NCBI GenBank assembly: GCA_015063385.1
Contig: SVUG01000012.1
Location: 1-47,239, forward strand
Length of the DNA stretch: 47,239 nt
Reading direction: 5' to 3'
From: Oscillospiraceae bacterium
GTDB lineage: Bacteria; Bacillota; Clostridia; Oscillospirales; CAG-272
The number at the start of each line of letters is the position of its first letter. Within the stretch, counting starts at the first letter, position 1. The notes under the pieces were generated by a model, which saw only the letters and a list, made by a program, of their open reading frames with translations, was not told the DNA's origin and ran no database searches. The position numbers and the translations under genes are program-made. Shown here in pieces: positions 9,716 to 17,899 of this stretch.

Positions 9716-10270
9716 TTATTTGCTTTTTTGCTTTATTTTTTCTATTTGACGTCGCACTCCCTCGCGCTTTAAGAGTATGCACAGAAGCAAGGCCTCAAGT
9801 GCAGATACTATCACGTAATTAAGAAGTCGCCACAGCATCAGAATGAAAATCGGCATGTCGTAGAATACCGCAAGTCCAAAAGTTTTTATCAGCACGGAGC
9901 CGCAAAAATGTGACAGCACGACCGTTATTATAATGAGAGCTACATCGGAAATCTTGGTGTATTTTTTGAGGAGAATAGGGACAAATCCGGATACAAGACC
10001 GATGGCCGCTGCTCCAAGAGTGACCAGCGGATTTACGACGAAGCCTACCAGTAAGCAGCCAATGAGGTCTGCCGTGACCGCTACGAGAAGCGCTTGAAGC
10101 GGTCCGAACGCCAATCCTGCAAAAATAATCGGCAGATTTTCCAGGCTGAATCTGAGCACGTCACCAACGGAGAACGCGAGATATTTGCCAAGAATTATGC
10201 TGATAGCCACCAGCATAGCCAGAGCTGCAGTCATTTTTGGCGAGATATTCTGTTTTTGGCTATTTTCCAT
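9716..10270 (-). CDS. folT: Folate ECF transporter S component
   Basis: A 184-residue membrane protein with about six helices, the size and pattern of ECF S components. The N-terminal helix is followed by SVGDVLRFSLENLPIIFAG and the GPLQALLVAVTADLIGCLL segment typical of FolT. Such proteins bind folate and use a shared EcfAAT module, which is not in this window. The THF riboswitch directly upstream supports folate as the substrate. The GGAGG ribosome binding site is followed by a T-rich spacer. Confidence 0.93.
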   Translation of the reverse strand: MENSQKQNISPKMTAALAMLVAISIILGKYLAFSVGDVLRFSLENLPIIFAGLAFGPLQALLVAVTADLIGCLLVGFVVNPLVTLGAAAIGLVSGFVPILLKKYTKISDVALIIITVVLSHFCGSVLIKTFGLAVFYDMPIFILMLWRLLNYVIVSALEALLLCILLKREGVRRQIEKIKQKSK

Positions 10271-10332
10271 AAAAAAACACCTCCAAAATACAGATTCCCT
10301 AAATCTGTACCCGAAGGCAAAAAGCTTGCTTG

Positions 10333-10432
10333 GTGCAGTGGGATGCGAGGGCTATATCGCGACAACGATGTCTTTCGTCCGCGCGGCAACTCCCCGTCCG
10401 TTCGGCACTAAAACGCATAGCCTTCTACTCTG
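10333..10432 (-). ncRNA. Tetrahydrofolate (THF, folT-type) riboswitch
   Basis: Read on the minus strand, the leader contains the THF aptamer landmarks in order: AGAGTAGAAGGCTATGCGTT, AGTGCCG, GGACGGGGAGTTGCC, GGACGAAAG, and the closing segment CTCGCATCCCACTGC. It lies between a promoter and folT. Downstream, ACAGATT/AATCTGT forms a small hairpin just before the GGAGG, and CACC of the aptamer 3' end could pair with GGTG of the ribosome binding site, so control may act on translation. The aptamer call is strong; the switching mechanism is inferred. Confidence 0.93.
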
Positions 10433-10445
10433 TCAATACCTATTT

Positions 10446-10474
10446 AGTATATCACTTTTTGTCACCGATTTCAA
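10446..10474 (-). promoter_or_regulatory. Promoter of the THF riboswitch-folT unit
   Basis: Minus strand: TTGAAA (10474-10469), 17 bases, TATACT (10451-10446). Transcription would start just before the aptamer. Confidence 0.78.
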
Positions 10475-10594
10475 GTATAAATCGAAAAAACTCAAAAAAA
10501 CTCAGAAAAAACTCAAAAAATATACAAAACTGTGAGCAAGATGTGGCTTAAAAAGAAAATTTTTCACAAAAATACCAAAAATTTGTTTAACCTA

Positions 10595-10623
10595 TTGTAT
10601 ATTTCAAAATATTGTGATATAAT
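10595..10623 (+). promoter_or_regulatory. gap promoter
   Basis: TTGTAT (10595-10600), 17 bases, TATAAT (10618-10623). The roughly 68-base leader has no recognised regulatory fold. Upstream, 10490-10520 holds three ACTCA(G)A7-type direct repeats of unknown meaning. Confidence 0.75.
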
Positions 10624-10697
10624 TAACAATGGTCAGGCTATGACCGCAAAAAACATGTTAAAAAATAAAATTTTTTATATTTTGGAGGATTACACCA

Positions 10698-11720
10698 ATG
10701 GCAAACGTAAAGGTTGCAATTAACGGCTTCGGCCGTATCGGACGTCTCGCTTTCAGACAGATGTTCGGCGCAGAGGGCTATGACATCGTAGCTATCAACG
10801 ACCTCACCAAGGCTTCTATGCTCGCTCATCTTCTCAAGTACGACACCGCTCAGGGTCGTTATGACGGTCACACCGTTGTAGCTGATGACGAGGCTAACAC
10901 CATCACCGTTGACGGCAAGGTTCTTAAGATTTACGCAGAGAAGGACGCTGCTAACTGCCCTTGGGGCGAGCTTGGCGTAGACGTTGTTCTTGAGTGCACC
11001 GGCTTCTACTGCTCTAAGGAAAAGTCCATGGCTCACATTAACGCAGGCGCAAAGAAGGTTGTTATTTCTGCTCCCGCAGGCAACGACCTTAAGACCATCG
11101 TTTACTCTGTAAACGAGAACACTCTTACTGCTGATGACCAGATCATCTCCGCAGCATCCTGCACCACCAACTGCCTTGCTCCCATGGCTAAGGCTCTTAA
11201 CGATTACGCTACCATTCAGAGCGGTATCATGACCACCGTTCACGCATACACCGGCGACCAGATGATTCTTGACGGTCCTCACAGAAAGGGCGACCTTCGC
11301 CGTGCTCGTGCAGGCGCACAGAACATCGTTCCCAACTCCACCGGTGCTGCAAAGGCAATCGGTCTTGTTATCCCTGAGCTCAACGGCAAGCTTATCGGCT
11401 CTGCTCAGAGAGTTCCCACCTGCACCGGCTCTACCACCATTCTCGTGGCAGTTGTTAAGGGTAAGGACATCACCAAGGAAGGCATCAACGCTGCAATGAA
11501 GGCTGCTTCCAACGCATCCTACGGCTACAACGAGGATCAGATCGTTTCCTCTGACGTAATCGGAATTACCTACGGTTCTCTCTTCGATGCAACTCAGACC
11601 ATGGTTGCAAAGATCGACGATGATACCTATCAGGTACAGGTAGTTTCTTGGTACGATAACGAGAACTCCTACACCAGCCAGATGGTTCGTACTATTAAGT
11701 ACTTCGCAGAATTGGCATAA
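10698..11720 (+). CDS. gap: Glyceraldehyde-3-phosphate dehydrogenase
   Basis: A 340-residue NAD-dependent glycolytic enzyme that oxidises glyceraldehyde-3-phosphate to 1,3-bisphosphoglycerate. The Rossmann motif NGFGRIGR is at 9-16. D35 after the second strand suggests NAD rather than NADP. The catalytic Cys is C155 in SCTTNC, with the HAYTGDQ and NENSYT segments conserved. Codon use is strongly biased (for example AAC, ACC, ATC), as expected for a highly expressed gene. A GGAGG ribosome binding site precedes the ATG. It is monocistronic, with its own promoter and terminator. Confidence 0.97.
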   Translation: MANVKVAINGFGRIGRLAFRQMFGAEGYDIVAINDLTKASMLAHLLKYDTAQGRYDGHTVVADDEANTITVDGKVLKIYAEKDAANCPWGELGVDVVLECTGFYCSKEKSMAHINAGAKKVVISAPAGNDLKTIVYSVNENTLTADDQIISAASCTTNCLAPMAKALNDYATIQSGIMTTVHAYTGDQMILDGPHRKGDLRRARAGAQNIVPNSTGAAKAIGLVIPELNGKLIGSAQRVPTCTGSTTILVAVVKGKDITKEGINAAMKAASNASYGYNEDQIVSSDVIGITYGSLFDATQTMVAKIDDDTYQVQVVSWYDNENSYTSQMVRTIKYFAELA

Positions 11721-11748
11721 AATAACCTGCTGAATATCAGCACAGAAC

Positions 11749-11779
11749 AAAAAGACTCGCAGAAATGCGAGTCTTTTTT
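11749..11779 (+). terminator. gap terminator
   Basis: AAAAGACTCGC, loop AGAAAT, GCGAGTCTTTTTT: an 11-bp stem with a U tract. Confidence 0.9.
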
Positions 11780-11927
11780 AGCGCCAAGTGACTGGCTTGC
11801 TGTATGAAATACAGCTTCAAAAATTCCTCGCGTTTCTGAACAGCTCTTTAGGCTTTCTCTTACGCAAGGTGGATTACGGTAAAAACGCGCAGACCAAAAG
11901 GCTCGTTTGCGGCAGACTGTGTTTTTC

Positions 11928-11956
11928 TTGACAACGCTGACCGCTTGTGATAATAT
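11928..11956 (+). promoter_or_regulatory. Promoter of the VTT membrane protein gene
   Basis: TTGACA (11928-11933), 17 bases, TAATAT (11951-11956). Between the gap terminator and this promoter (11780-11927) nothing else is recognised. Confidence 0.75.
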
Positions 11957-11987
11957 TATAATATAACCTTATTTTTTGGAGCAAATT

Positions 11988-12692
11988 ATGGAAGAAAAAA
12001 AGAAGCTTAATATAAAGGAGCTGCTAAAAAACTCGCTTCCGATAATCATATTCATACTCTTGCTTCTGGCGCTGACGCTGATATTTCTTCCGGAGATAAA
12101 AAAGCTTGGTACAGAGGAGGGCAGGGAGGCGTTCGGTCAGTGGATAGATGGGTTGGGCTTTGGAGGATGGCTCGTGTCGCTCGGTATACAGCTTTTGCAA
12201 ATTTTCGTAGCCTTTATTCCGGGTGAGCCCGTTGAGCTTCTTCTCGGCTACCTCTGGGGGCCTTGGCTCGGTATGCTTACCTGTCTTATCGGAATATTTA
12301 TCGGAACGCTGACGATATTCCTGCTTGTCAGACGCTTCGGTATGCCGTTCGTCAAAAAAATAGTAGGCACGGATGACCTCACAAAATATAAATTTCTTGC
12401 GAATAAAAATAAGCTGGAGCTTACCGTTTTCGTGCTGTTTTTCATTCCCGGAACACCGAAGGACGCACTCACCTACATAGCGCCTATCGCGCCAATAAGC
12501 CCCATAAAGTATCTTCTTATAGCAACCTTTGCCAGAATCCCCTCTATAATCACCTCTACCATTCTCGGCGACAGTATTGCCGAGGGGGATTATATTCTTG
12601 CCGTGGCGGTTTTCGTAATTACCGCGATTATCTCGGTTCTCGGCATAATTTTCGGTAATAAATTTATTGAAAAGAAGCAAAAAGACAGTTAA
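11988..12692 (+). CDS. TVP38/TMEM64 family (VTT domain) membrane protein
   Basis: A 234-residue integral membrane protein of the DedA-like VTT superfamily, thought to act in lipid scrambling or ion/lipid transport. After a charged N-terminus come a first helix (about 17-37), a re-entrant region with PGEPVELLLGYLWGPWLG, further helices, and the hallmark FIPGTPKDALTYIAP. The start at ATG 11988 is preferred because the in-frame TTG at 11976 lies in the GGAG ribosome binding site. The precise function is unknown. Confidence 0.88.
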   Translation: MEEKKKLNIKELLKNSLPIIIFILLLLALTLIFLPEIKKLGTEEGREAFGQWIDGLGFGGWLVSLGIQLLQIFVAFIPGEPVELLLGYLWGPWLGMLTCLIGIFIGTLTIFLLVRRFGMPFVKKIVGTDDLTKYKFLANKNKLELTVFVLFFIPGTPKDALTYIAPIAPISPIKYLLIATFARIPSIITSTILGDSIAEGDYILAVAVFVITAIISVLGIIFGNKFIEKKQKDS

Positions 12693-12715
12693 AATAATTT
12701 TATATTAAATATTTG

Positions 12716-12744
12716 TTGACAATTCTTAACAAATATGTTATATT
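12716..12744 (+). promoter_or_regulatory. Promoter of the CvpA-like gene
   Basis: TTGACA (12716-12721), 17 bases, TATATT (12739-12744). Confidence 0.77.
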
Positions 12745-12786
12745 TAGTATAGAACATTATTTTGATAAATTGAAAGGGGGCATATT

Positions 12787-14307
12787 ATGATAGACGCTTC
12801 GTCCATATTAACAGCGATGTTCTTTATTATGGTCATCTGGGGCGCGTTGCGCGGTCTTATGAGAGGCTTTGGCCGCCAGGCAGTGCACACCGTCTTAACT
12901 ATTGTGGTTGCGGTGATTTCCTTCGTTTCCACTCTTTCGCTTTCTGATAAAATATGCTCATTCTTTACTCCCGAGAGTATAAAAGGATTACTAGAGAACG
13001 TCGGTGACGCCGATGGGACTTTTGATTTCAGTGTCATCACCGAGTATCTCTCCTCTGTTGAGACTTTGATAAAGCTTCCCGTGGGTGCTTTGATTACTCC
13101 GATTATATTCATGGTAATCTTCGTTCTCCTGAATTCCTTCGTTGGTATTCTCAACGCTATCGTTTGCGCGATATTTGGAATTGAGAAGCCGGAAGGCGAG
13201 GCACACAAGACGGTTATCGGCGGTGCAATCGGACTTGCCGAGGGACTTATTATTGCGATTATATTCTTCCTTCCGTTTGCAAACATATTTAACGTTGCCG
13301 ATAGAAGCGTTGACGCGGTTCGCGGCAAGGACGGTGACCGCTATAACAAAATAGTTGAGCCTTACGATACGTATTGCGGCGAGCTTGGTGAGCATTTTGC
13401 CATTAAGCTTTCTGCGACTTGCGGCAAGCCCTTGCTTGACAAGCTTTGTACTGCGGAAATAGACGGTCACAATGTTAATCTTCGAGACGAATGCGTTGAG
13501 GTTGCAGACGTCGTTATTGAGTTCTACACCCTTGGCAAAATTGATTATTCGGCACTTACCGAGGATAACAAGGCGGCGCTTCGTTCAGCAGTCACCGCAC
13601 TCGAAAATTCTGAATATCTCACCCTCTTGATGTCGGGAATATTCAGAGATATGGGCAGAGCATTTACGGACGGAGTTGTTCCCGTATCTGCTCCCGCTCC
13701 CTACGACGTTATTCTTAATCCTGCAATCACGATGTTTGCTACCAGCGATGAAAATAATTTCAGAAGCGACGTAGACACGCTTCTTGACGTTTATTTCATT
13801 CTTTCCGACTCCGGTGTTCTCAAGGCATTTGGACAGGAGGGGCAGGAGGACGCGATGAGAAATGCGTTCATACTCAAGGATGAGAACGGTGAAACTACTG
13901 TAAATAAGGTAGTAAATAAGCTCAATCAGAACGAGCATATGAGTCCTATCGTTAAAGCAATTACCGATATGTCGCTTATAATGCTTACGAATCAGCTTGG
14001 CGTTGATGCGAATATTGCCGAAACCTACGATAGCGTTAAAAACGGTATGCAGGAAGTAATTGCGGTTGACCGCGATCAGTACGGCAGTGATGAAGAATAC
14101 GAGGAGGCTCGTAATACCAAGCTGAACGAAACCCTTACCGAAAACAACATCAATCTGTCCGATGAGGAAGTAGATGGAATCGGTGATTACATCGACGAGC
14201 ACTATGGCGAGGATAACGAGCTTACCGACGAGGAGTTCAACGACATTATCTTCTCCTACTACGACGTATACCTTGGTCTTCAGGGCGAGGGTAGCGAGAA
14301 TCCTTAA
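12787..14307 (+). CDS. CvpA-like membrane protein with long C-terminal extension
   Basis: A 506-residue protein. Residues 1-175 contain about four hydrophobic helices with the CvpA-type GALRGLMRGFGRQA segment near the N-terminus. CvpA proteins are normally 160-180 residues and are linked to envelope functions and colicin V secretion. Here a soluble acidic extension of about 320 residues follows, ending in a DEE-rich tail (DEEVDGIGDYIDEHYGEDNE). I do not recognise a domain in the extension; helical, calcium-binding or interaction roles are all possible. An AAAGGGGG ribosome binding site precedes the ATG. Monocistronic. Confidence 0.75.
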   Translation: MIDASSILTAMFFIMVIWGALRGLMRGFGRQAVHTVLTIVVAVISFVSTLSLSDKICSFFTPESIKGLLENVGDADGTFDFSVITEYLSSVETLIKLPVGALITPIIFMVIFVLLNSFVGILNAIVCAIFGIEKPEGEAHKTVIGGAIGLAEGLIIAIIFFLPFANIFNVADRSVDAVRGKDGDRYNKIVEPYDTYCGELGEHFAIKLSATCGKPLLDKLCTAEIDGHNVNLRDECVEVADVVIEFYTLGKIDYSALTEDNKAALRSAVTALENSEYLTLLMSGIFRDMGRAFTDGVVPVSAPAPYDVILNPAITMFATSDENNFRSDVDTLLDVYFILSDSGVLKAFGQEGQEDAMRNAFILKDENGETTVNKVVNKLNQNEHMSPIVKAITDMSLIMLTNQLGVDANIAETYDSVKNGMQEVIAVDRDQYGSDEEYEEARNTKLNETLTENNINLSDEEVDGIGDYIDEHYGEDNELTDEEFNDIIFSYYDVYLGLQGEGSENP

Positions 14308-14318
14308 TCTAAATAAAT

Positions 14319-14345
14319 AAAGGGGCGAAATTCTCGCCCCTTTTC
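14319..14345 (+). terminator. Intrinsic terminator
   Basis: AAAGGGGCGA, loop AATTC-type, TCGCCCCTTTT: a 10-bp GC-rich stem with a T-rich tail. Confidence 0.85.
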
Positions 14346-14370
14346 GTTTGTTTTATAAAGATGTATAACC

Positions 14371-14399
14371 TGCACAATTTTGAAAACCAGAATTGTGCA
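14371..14399. promoter_or_regulatory. Perfect 9-bp dyad, candidate operator
   Basis: TGCACAATT (14371-14379) and AATTGTGCA (14391-14399) separated by 11 bases, centred about 50 bases upstream of the flotillin promoter. No T tract follows, so it is not a terminator. A repressor or activator site is possible; no regulator is identified. Confidence 0.4.
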
Positions 14400-14433
14400 A
14401 AGCTACAAATCGGTAAAATCGCAGGCTAAATCC

Positions 14434-14462
14434 TTGACAAATACACCGGAATATGCTACAAT
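14434..14462 (+). promoter_or_regulatory. Promoter of the riboswitch-flotillin unit
   Basis: TTGACA (14434-14439), 17 bases, TACAAT (14457-14462), with transcription starting just before the structured leader. Confidence 0.78.
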
Positions 14463-14467
14463 AATAG

Positions 14468-14578
14468 TGTCGAAAGGGAGTAGAACGTTGCCACTTGGCA
14501 ATGTGCGCGCATCGTCAGCACGGCAGCTCGAGATGCCCCGGTGTGCGCGGATCAAACAATGGTTTTTCAAGACTTTCA
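14468..14578 (+). ncRNA. yybP-ykoY (Mn2+) riboswitch, probable
   Basis: The leader has the yybP-ykoY signature AAAGGGAGTAG followed by an 8-bp hairpin (ACGTTGCC/GGCAATGT). The second arm is GCGCGCA/TGTGCGC, which encloses ATCGTCAGCACGG. The 3' strand TTTTTCAAGACTTTC closes P1 by pairing CTTTC with the 5' GAAAG. This 3' segment is shared with the stem of the terminator at 14569, so ligand binding and termination look mutually exclusive, as expected of an 'on' switch. Known members sense Mn2+. The call rests on recalled consensus; a covariance-model search would settle it. Confidence 0.78.
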
Positions 14579-14607
14579 GTGTGTTCGCCACACTGGAAGT
14601 CTTTTTT
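14569..14607 (+). terminator. Riboswitch-controlled terminator
   Basis: AAGACTT-TCAGTGTG, loop TTCG, CCACACTGG-AAGTCTTTTTT. Its 5' arm overlaps the aptamer P1 3' strand, the usual design for transcription control. Confidence 0.85.
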
Positions 14608-14667
14608 GATTTTTTACTCATTTCGTGAACTGAAAGTTTATATAATATAATTCAGGAGGAAAACACT

Positions 14668-16068
14668 ATGCATCCAATCGTATCAGTTCTTTTAGTAATT
14701 GCGGCAATAGGCGTATTTTTATTCGTCGCGGGCTATCTTAAAGCACCGCCCGACACCGCATACATCATTTCCGGCCTTGGCAAGAAGCGTATACTTATAG
14801 GTAAAGCTGGCTGGAGAATGCCGTTCTTCACCCGACTTGATAAGCTTTCGCTTGGCGTTATGCAGGTTGACGTAAAAACCAGCGAGGCAGTTCCTACTAA
14901 CGAGTTTATCAACGTCACCGTTGACGGTGTTGCCAACATAAAGATTTCGTCCGACCCTGAGCTTCTCAAGCGCGCAGCCGAGGCTCTCCTTGGCAAAACC
15001 CGTCAGGAGATGGTCACTCTCGTCACACAGGTTCTTGAGGGTAATATGCGTGAGATTGTTGGTTCTGTTGGACTCAAAGAGATGGTTCAGGACCGTCAGG
15101 GCGTTGCAAAGAAGATTACCGAGAACGTCGTTCCCGATATGGAGAAGCTCGGTATTGAGGTCGTAAACTTCAATATCCAGAACTTCAAGGACGGTGCAGG
15201 TACCATTGAAAACATGGGTATCGACAACGTCGAGCAAATCAGAAAGAACGCGCAGATTGCAAAGGCTAACGCGCAGAGAGATATTGCTATCGCAACCTCT
15301 AACGCACAGCAGGAGGCTAACGCCGTAAAGGTTGAGGCCGAAAAGAAGATTGCCGAGCAGGACGCAGCTCTTGCTGTTCAGCAGGCGGAGATGAAGGTTC
15401 GTGCCGACACAAAACGTGCAGAGGCAGACGCAGCCTACTCCATTCAGCAGGAGGAGCAGCGTAAGACTATCGAGATTGCAAAGACCAACGCCGATATTGC
15501 AAGGCGCGAAAAGGAAGCCGAGCTTAAGGAAAAGGAAATTGCCATCAAGGAGCGCGAGCTTGACGCTGAAATCAAGAAGCAGGCAGATGCTTTGAAGTAC
15601 CAGTCCGAAAAGCGTGCTGAGGCAGACCTCATTAAGCGCCAGAAGGAAGCAGATGCCCGTCAGTACGAGGCTGTTCGCGCAGCCGAGGCTAGAAAGGCAG
15701 AGGCTGAGGCTCTCCGCTATGCAATGGAGCAGGAGGCTGAGGGTATCAGAGCCAAGGGTATTGCCGAGGCAGAGGCTATCGAAAAGAAAGCCGAGGCTCA
15801 GAAGAAGATGGGCGAGGCGTCCGTGCTTGAGATGTATCTTGCTGCACTTCCCGAGGTTGTGAAGAACGCCGCAGCACCTCTCGCACAGACCGACAAGATC
15901 GTTATGTACGGCGAGGGCAACTCCTCAAAGCTTGTTCGTGACGTAATGAACAGCTCCAGTCAGATTATGGAGGGCATGAAGGAGTCGACAGGCATCGACC
16001 TCTCCTCGCTTCTTGCGGGATTTGTCGGAGGCAAGGCTGCATCTGCTACCGAACAGCCTAAAGAATAA
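14668..16068 (+). CDS. floT: Flotillin-like SPFH domain protein
   Basis: A 466-residue bacterial flotillin that organises functional membrane microdomains. An N-terminal hydrophobic hairpin (about 4-25) anchors it in the membrane. The SPFH/band-7 domain spans about 25-200, with TSEAVPTNEFINVTVDGVAN. A long Ala/Glu/Lys/Gln-rich coiled coil (about 200-390) includes the EAEAIEKKAEAQKKMGEASV-type repeats typical of flotillins. Residues 395-466 are a less charged C-terminal part. GGAGG lies 8 bases before the ATG. Expression should depend on the riboswitch/terminator upstream. No NfeD partner gene is adjacent. Confidence 0.92.
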   Translation: MHPIVSVLLVIAAIGVFLFVAGYLKAPPDTAYIISGLGKKRILIGKAGWRMPFFTRLDKLSLGVMQVDVKTSEAVPTNEFINVTVDGVANIKISSDPELLKRAAEALLGKTRQEMVTLVTQVLEGNMREIVGSVGLKEMVQDRQGVAKKITENVVPDMEKLGIEVVNFNIQNFKDGAGTIENMGIDNVEQIRKNAQIAKANAQRDIAIATSNAQQEANAVKVEAEKKIAEQDAALAVQQAEMKVRADTKRAEADAAYSIQQEEQRKTIEIAKTNADIARREKEAELKEKEIAIKERELDAEIKKQADALKYQSEKRAEADLIKRQKEADARQYEAVRAAEARKAEAEALRYAMEQEAEGIRAKGIAEAEAIEKKAEAQKKMGEASVLEMYLAALPEVVKNAAAPLAQTDKIVMYGEGNSSKLVRDVMNSSSQIMEGMKESTGIDLSSLLAGFVGGKAASATEQPKE

Positions 16069-16075
16069 CCAAAAA

Positions 16076-16128
16076 GCAAACTTTTGTTTGCAAAAAAATG
16101 AAAAAGGACGGATTTTCCGTCCTTTTTT
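16076..16128. terminator. Tandem hairpins, bidirectional terminator
   Basis: GCAAAC-TTTT-GTTTGC (16076-16091) followed by AAAAAGGACGGA/TCCGTCCTTTTTT (16101-16128). The second is a strong terminator in both directions between convergent genes; the first has a T tract only on the minus strand. Confidence 0.87.
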
Positions 16129-16138
16129 GATCGACTTT

Positions 16139-17899
16139 TCATTTATATTCAAGCGGCATATTATAGTCGCGTTCGTAAATTTCTTTCCAAACACGAGCGT
16201 TTGATTGCATCATTTTGTCAATCATTTCATTTCGAGAGAGCGACTCATCAGGATAAATTGTATTTCCAATATTTATGGTGTATTCCTGCACGGGATAACC
16301 GTCATCACCGATTTTGTCCGAGTCCTTCATTGTGATAAAGCAGGGGAGAATAGGCACGTTGCTTTTTACCGCAATGCTATATGCACCGCTTTTTAGGGGC
16401 TTAGGTTTTCTGTAATTCCACCACATACTCTGCTCGGGATATATAAGCACAAGATTGCCGTCTCTAAGCAGCTTGTCCGTTGCCTCGTTGAACTTATGCA
16501 TGGTGCGTATGTTCGAAGAAAGGGGGAGAGTATAGAAATTACGCATAAGGTATCCGTAAAAGCCGGGGAAGCTGGTGTAATTTCCCTCTCGTATAACGCG
16601 ATATAGCTTCTTTTCTTTTACACCGGAGCGCAGAAACGCCTCGTGAATAGCAAAGGTGTCAAACGGGTTGAAGTGGTTGCACGTCAAAACTGCACCACCG
16701 GAAAGGTTTTGAAGATTCTCAATACCGCGTATTTCTTTAATGATCAAAAGGCGCTCCTTTTGAATTTTTTCAAGGAAGCGCTTTGCCATAAGGTATGCTA
16801 TGGCGGTTTTTGCCTTTTTAATGGGACTGCGGCGCAAATAGTCTATTTCATCGGGCAAAAGCTCTCTTGTTGGCGGATCGTCCTCGACGTCAATGTCAAA
16901 TTTGCCCTCTCTTTCGTATTCTGCTATTTTATTTATGACGGAAACTCTGTCAGCGCTTCTTTTTGTTTTGTTGAGAAGATTTTGATAATTATCCTCTTTG
17001 TTTGTTTCGCTAATCGCCAGCTGCTGCAATTTCTCTCCACTTATTCTGTCACGCTCGCGTTCCTCATCTGTGTAGGCAAGCAGCTCGGCTCGAAGAATCT
17101 CGTATACACTCGTTTTTTCTGCGTATCTCCAGAAAGCTCCTGCCGCACGGCAATTTTCATAATGCCACGGCTTGTTTACCATAATGTAGTGGATTATGTA
17201 TGCATCGGACGGCTCGTAAGGATATTCAAAGCACTCGGTGACAGCGGTATTCCACCTTTGGTCGAGCCACAGCACGTGATCCTTGCATATAAGATTTAGA
17301 TAGTCCTCGTCCTGCGTGACGACGAAATTGTATTCTCCGAGAAGCACAAGAAATTTGTTAAGCACACCTTTTTCTCGCCAAAGGTGTGAATTGATAACTA
17401 TTATTCCCGCATTAAAGAAATTGTGTCGCGATACACCCACGACCTTCTCTGCGTAGGTGCCGTAAACGTCGACCTGAACCATAGCCTGCTCGTGACATGC
17501 ACCTATCAGATTCTCTGAAAGGTCGGTGTCGAACAGCTTTGCAATATCGCCTAAAACCACCGTATCACTGTCAATATATATTGCCTTGTCATATCCGGGA
17601 TACATTTCGGCTATAAACATACGGAAATAGGTCGTTTTTGTGTAATAATCTCGCACGGGCAGCTTGTCTTCGATGCTTGCGAGATAGCTCGTCACGTTAT
17701 CAAATTGAATTTTCAAAAATTCTGTTTCAAGCTCAAGCATTCTCGCCTTCATATCGTCCGAGATGCTCGTGTGAAGCACGTGAACCTGATATTTTCTATC
17801 GTGAGAGGCGTTTTCAATTAGTGATTTGAGTGATACTATCGTATACTTTACAAACGCATCGTCGCAGGCGTAAAATATAGGTATAATTTTATTTGACAC
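16139..17899 (-). CDS. GT8 glycosyltransferase fused to a PlsC-type acyltransferase
   Basis: A 586-residue two-enzyme protein. Residues 1-265 form a family 8 glycosyltransferase (retaining, GT-A fold, nucleotide-sugar donor) with the metal-binding DSD at 110-112 in YIDSDTVVLGD and the NAGIIVIN and QDEDYLN segments. Residues 265-375 are a charged linker. Residues 375-586 are a 1-acylglycerol-phosphate acyltransferase domain with NHFNPFD (408-414, the HX4D catalytic motif) and YPEQS (487-491). The start is GTG 17899, 9 bases after AAGGAG; an ATG at 17920 is in frame but precedes that site. It overlaps the upstream GT8 gene by 11 bases. Glycolipid or lipid-linked glycan synthesis is inferred. 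Confidence 0.88.
   Translation of the reverse strand: MSNKIIPIFYACDDAFVKYTIVSLKSLIENASHDRKYQVHVLHTSISDDMKARMLELETEFLKIQFDNVTSYLASIEDKLPVRDYYTKTTYFRMFIAEMYPGYDKAIYIDSDTVVLGDIAKLFDTDLSENLIGACHEQAMVQVDVYGTYAEKVVGVSRHNFFNAGIIVINSHLWREKGVLNKFLVLLGEYNFVVTQDEDYLNLICKDHVLWLDQRWNTAVTECFEYPYEPSDAYIIHYIMVNKPWHYENCRAAGAFWRYAEKTSVYEILRAELLAYTDEERERDRISGEKLQQLAISETNKEDNYQNLLNKTKRSADRVSVINKIAEYEREGKFDIDVEDDPPTRELLPDEIDYLRRSPIKKAKTAIAYLMAKRFLEKIQKERLLIIKEIRGIENLQNLSGGAVLTCNHFNPFDTFAIHEAFLRSGVKEKKLYRVIREGNYTSFPGFYGYLMRNFYTLPLSSNIRTMHKFNEATDKLLRDGNLVLIYPEQSMWWNYRKPKPLKSGAYSIAVKSNVPILPCFITMKDSDKIGDDGYPVQEYTINIGNTIYPDESLSRNEMIDKMMQSNARVWKEIYERDYNMPLEYK

Noticed and set aside
10638..11750. 370-codon minus-strand ORF
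   Set aside because: It is antisense to gap, follows from gap codon bias, and has no ribosome binding site or recognisable motif.
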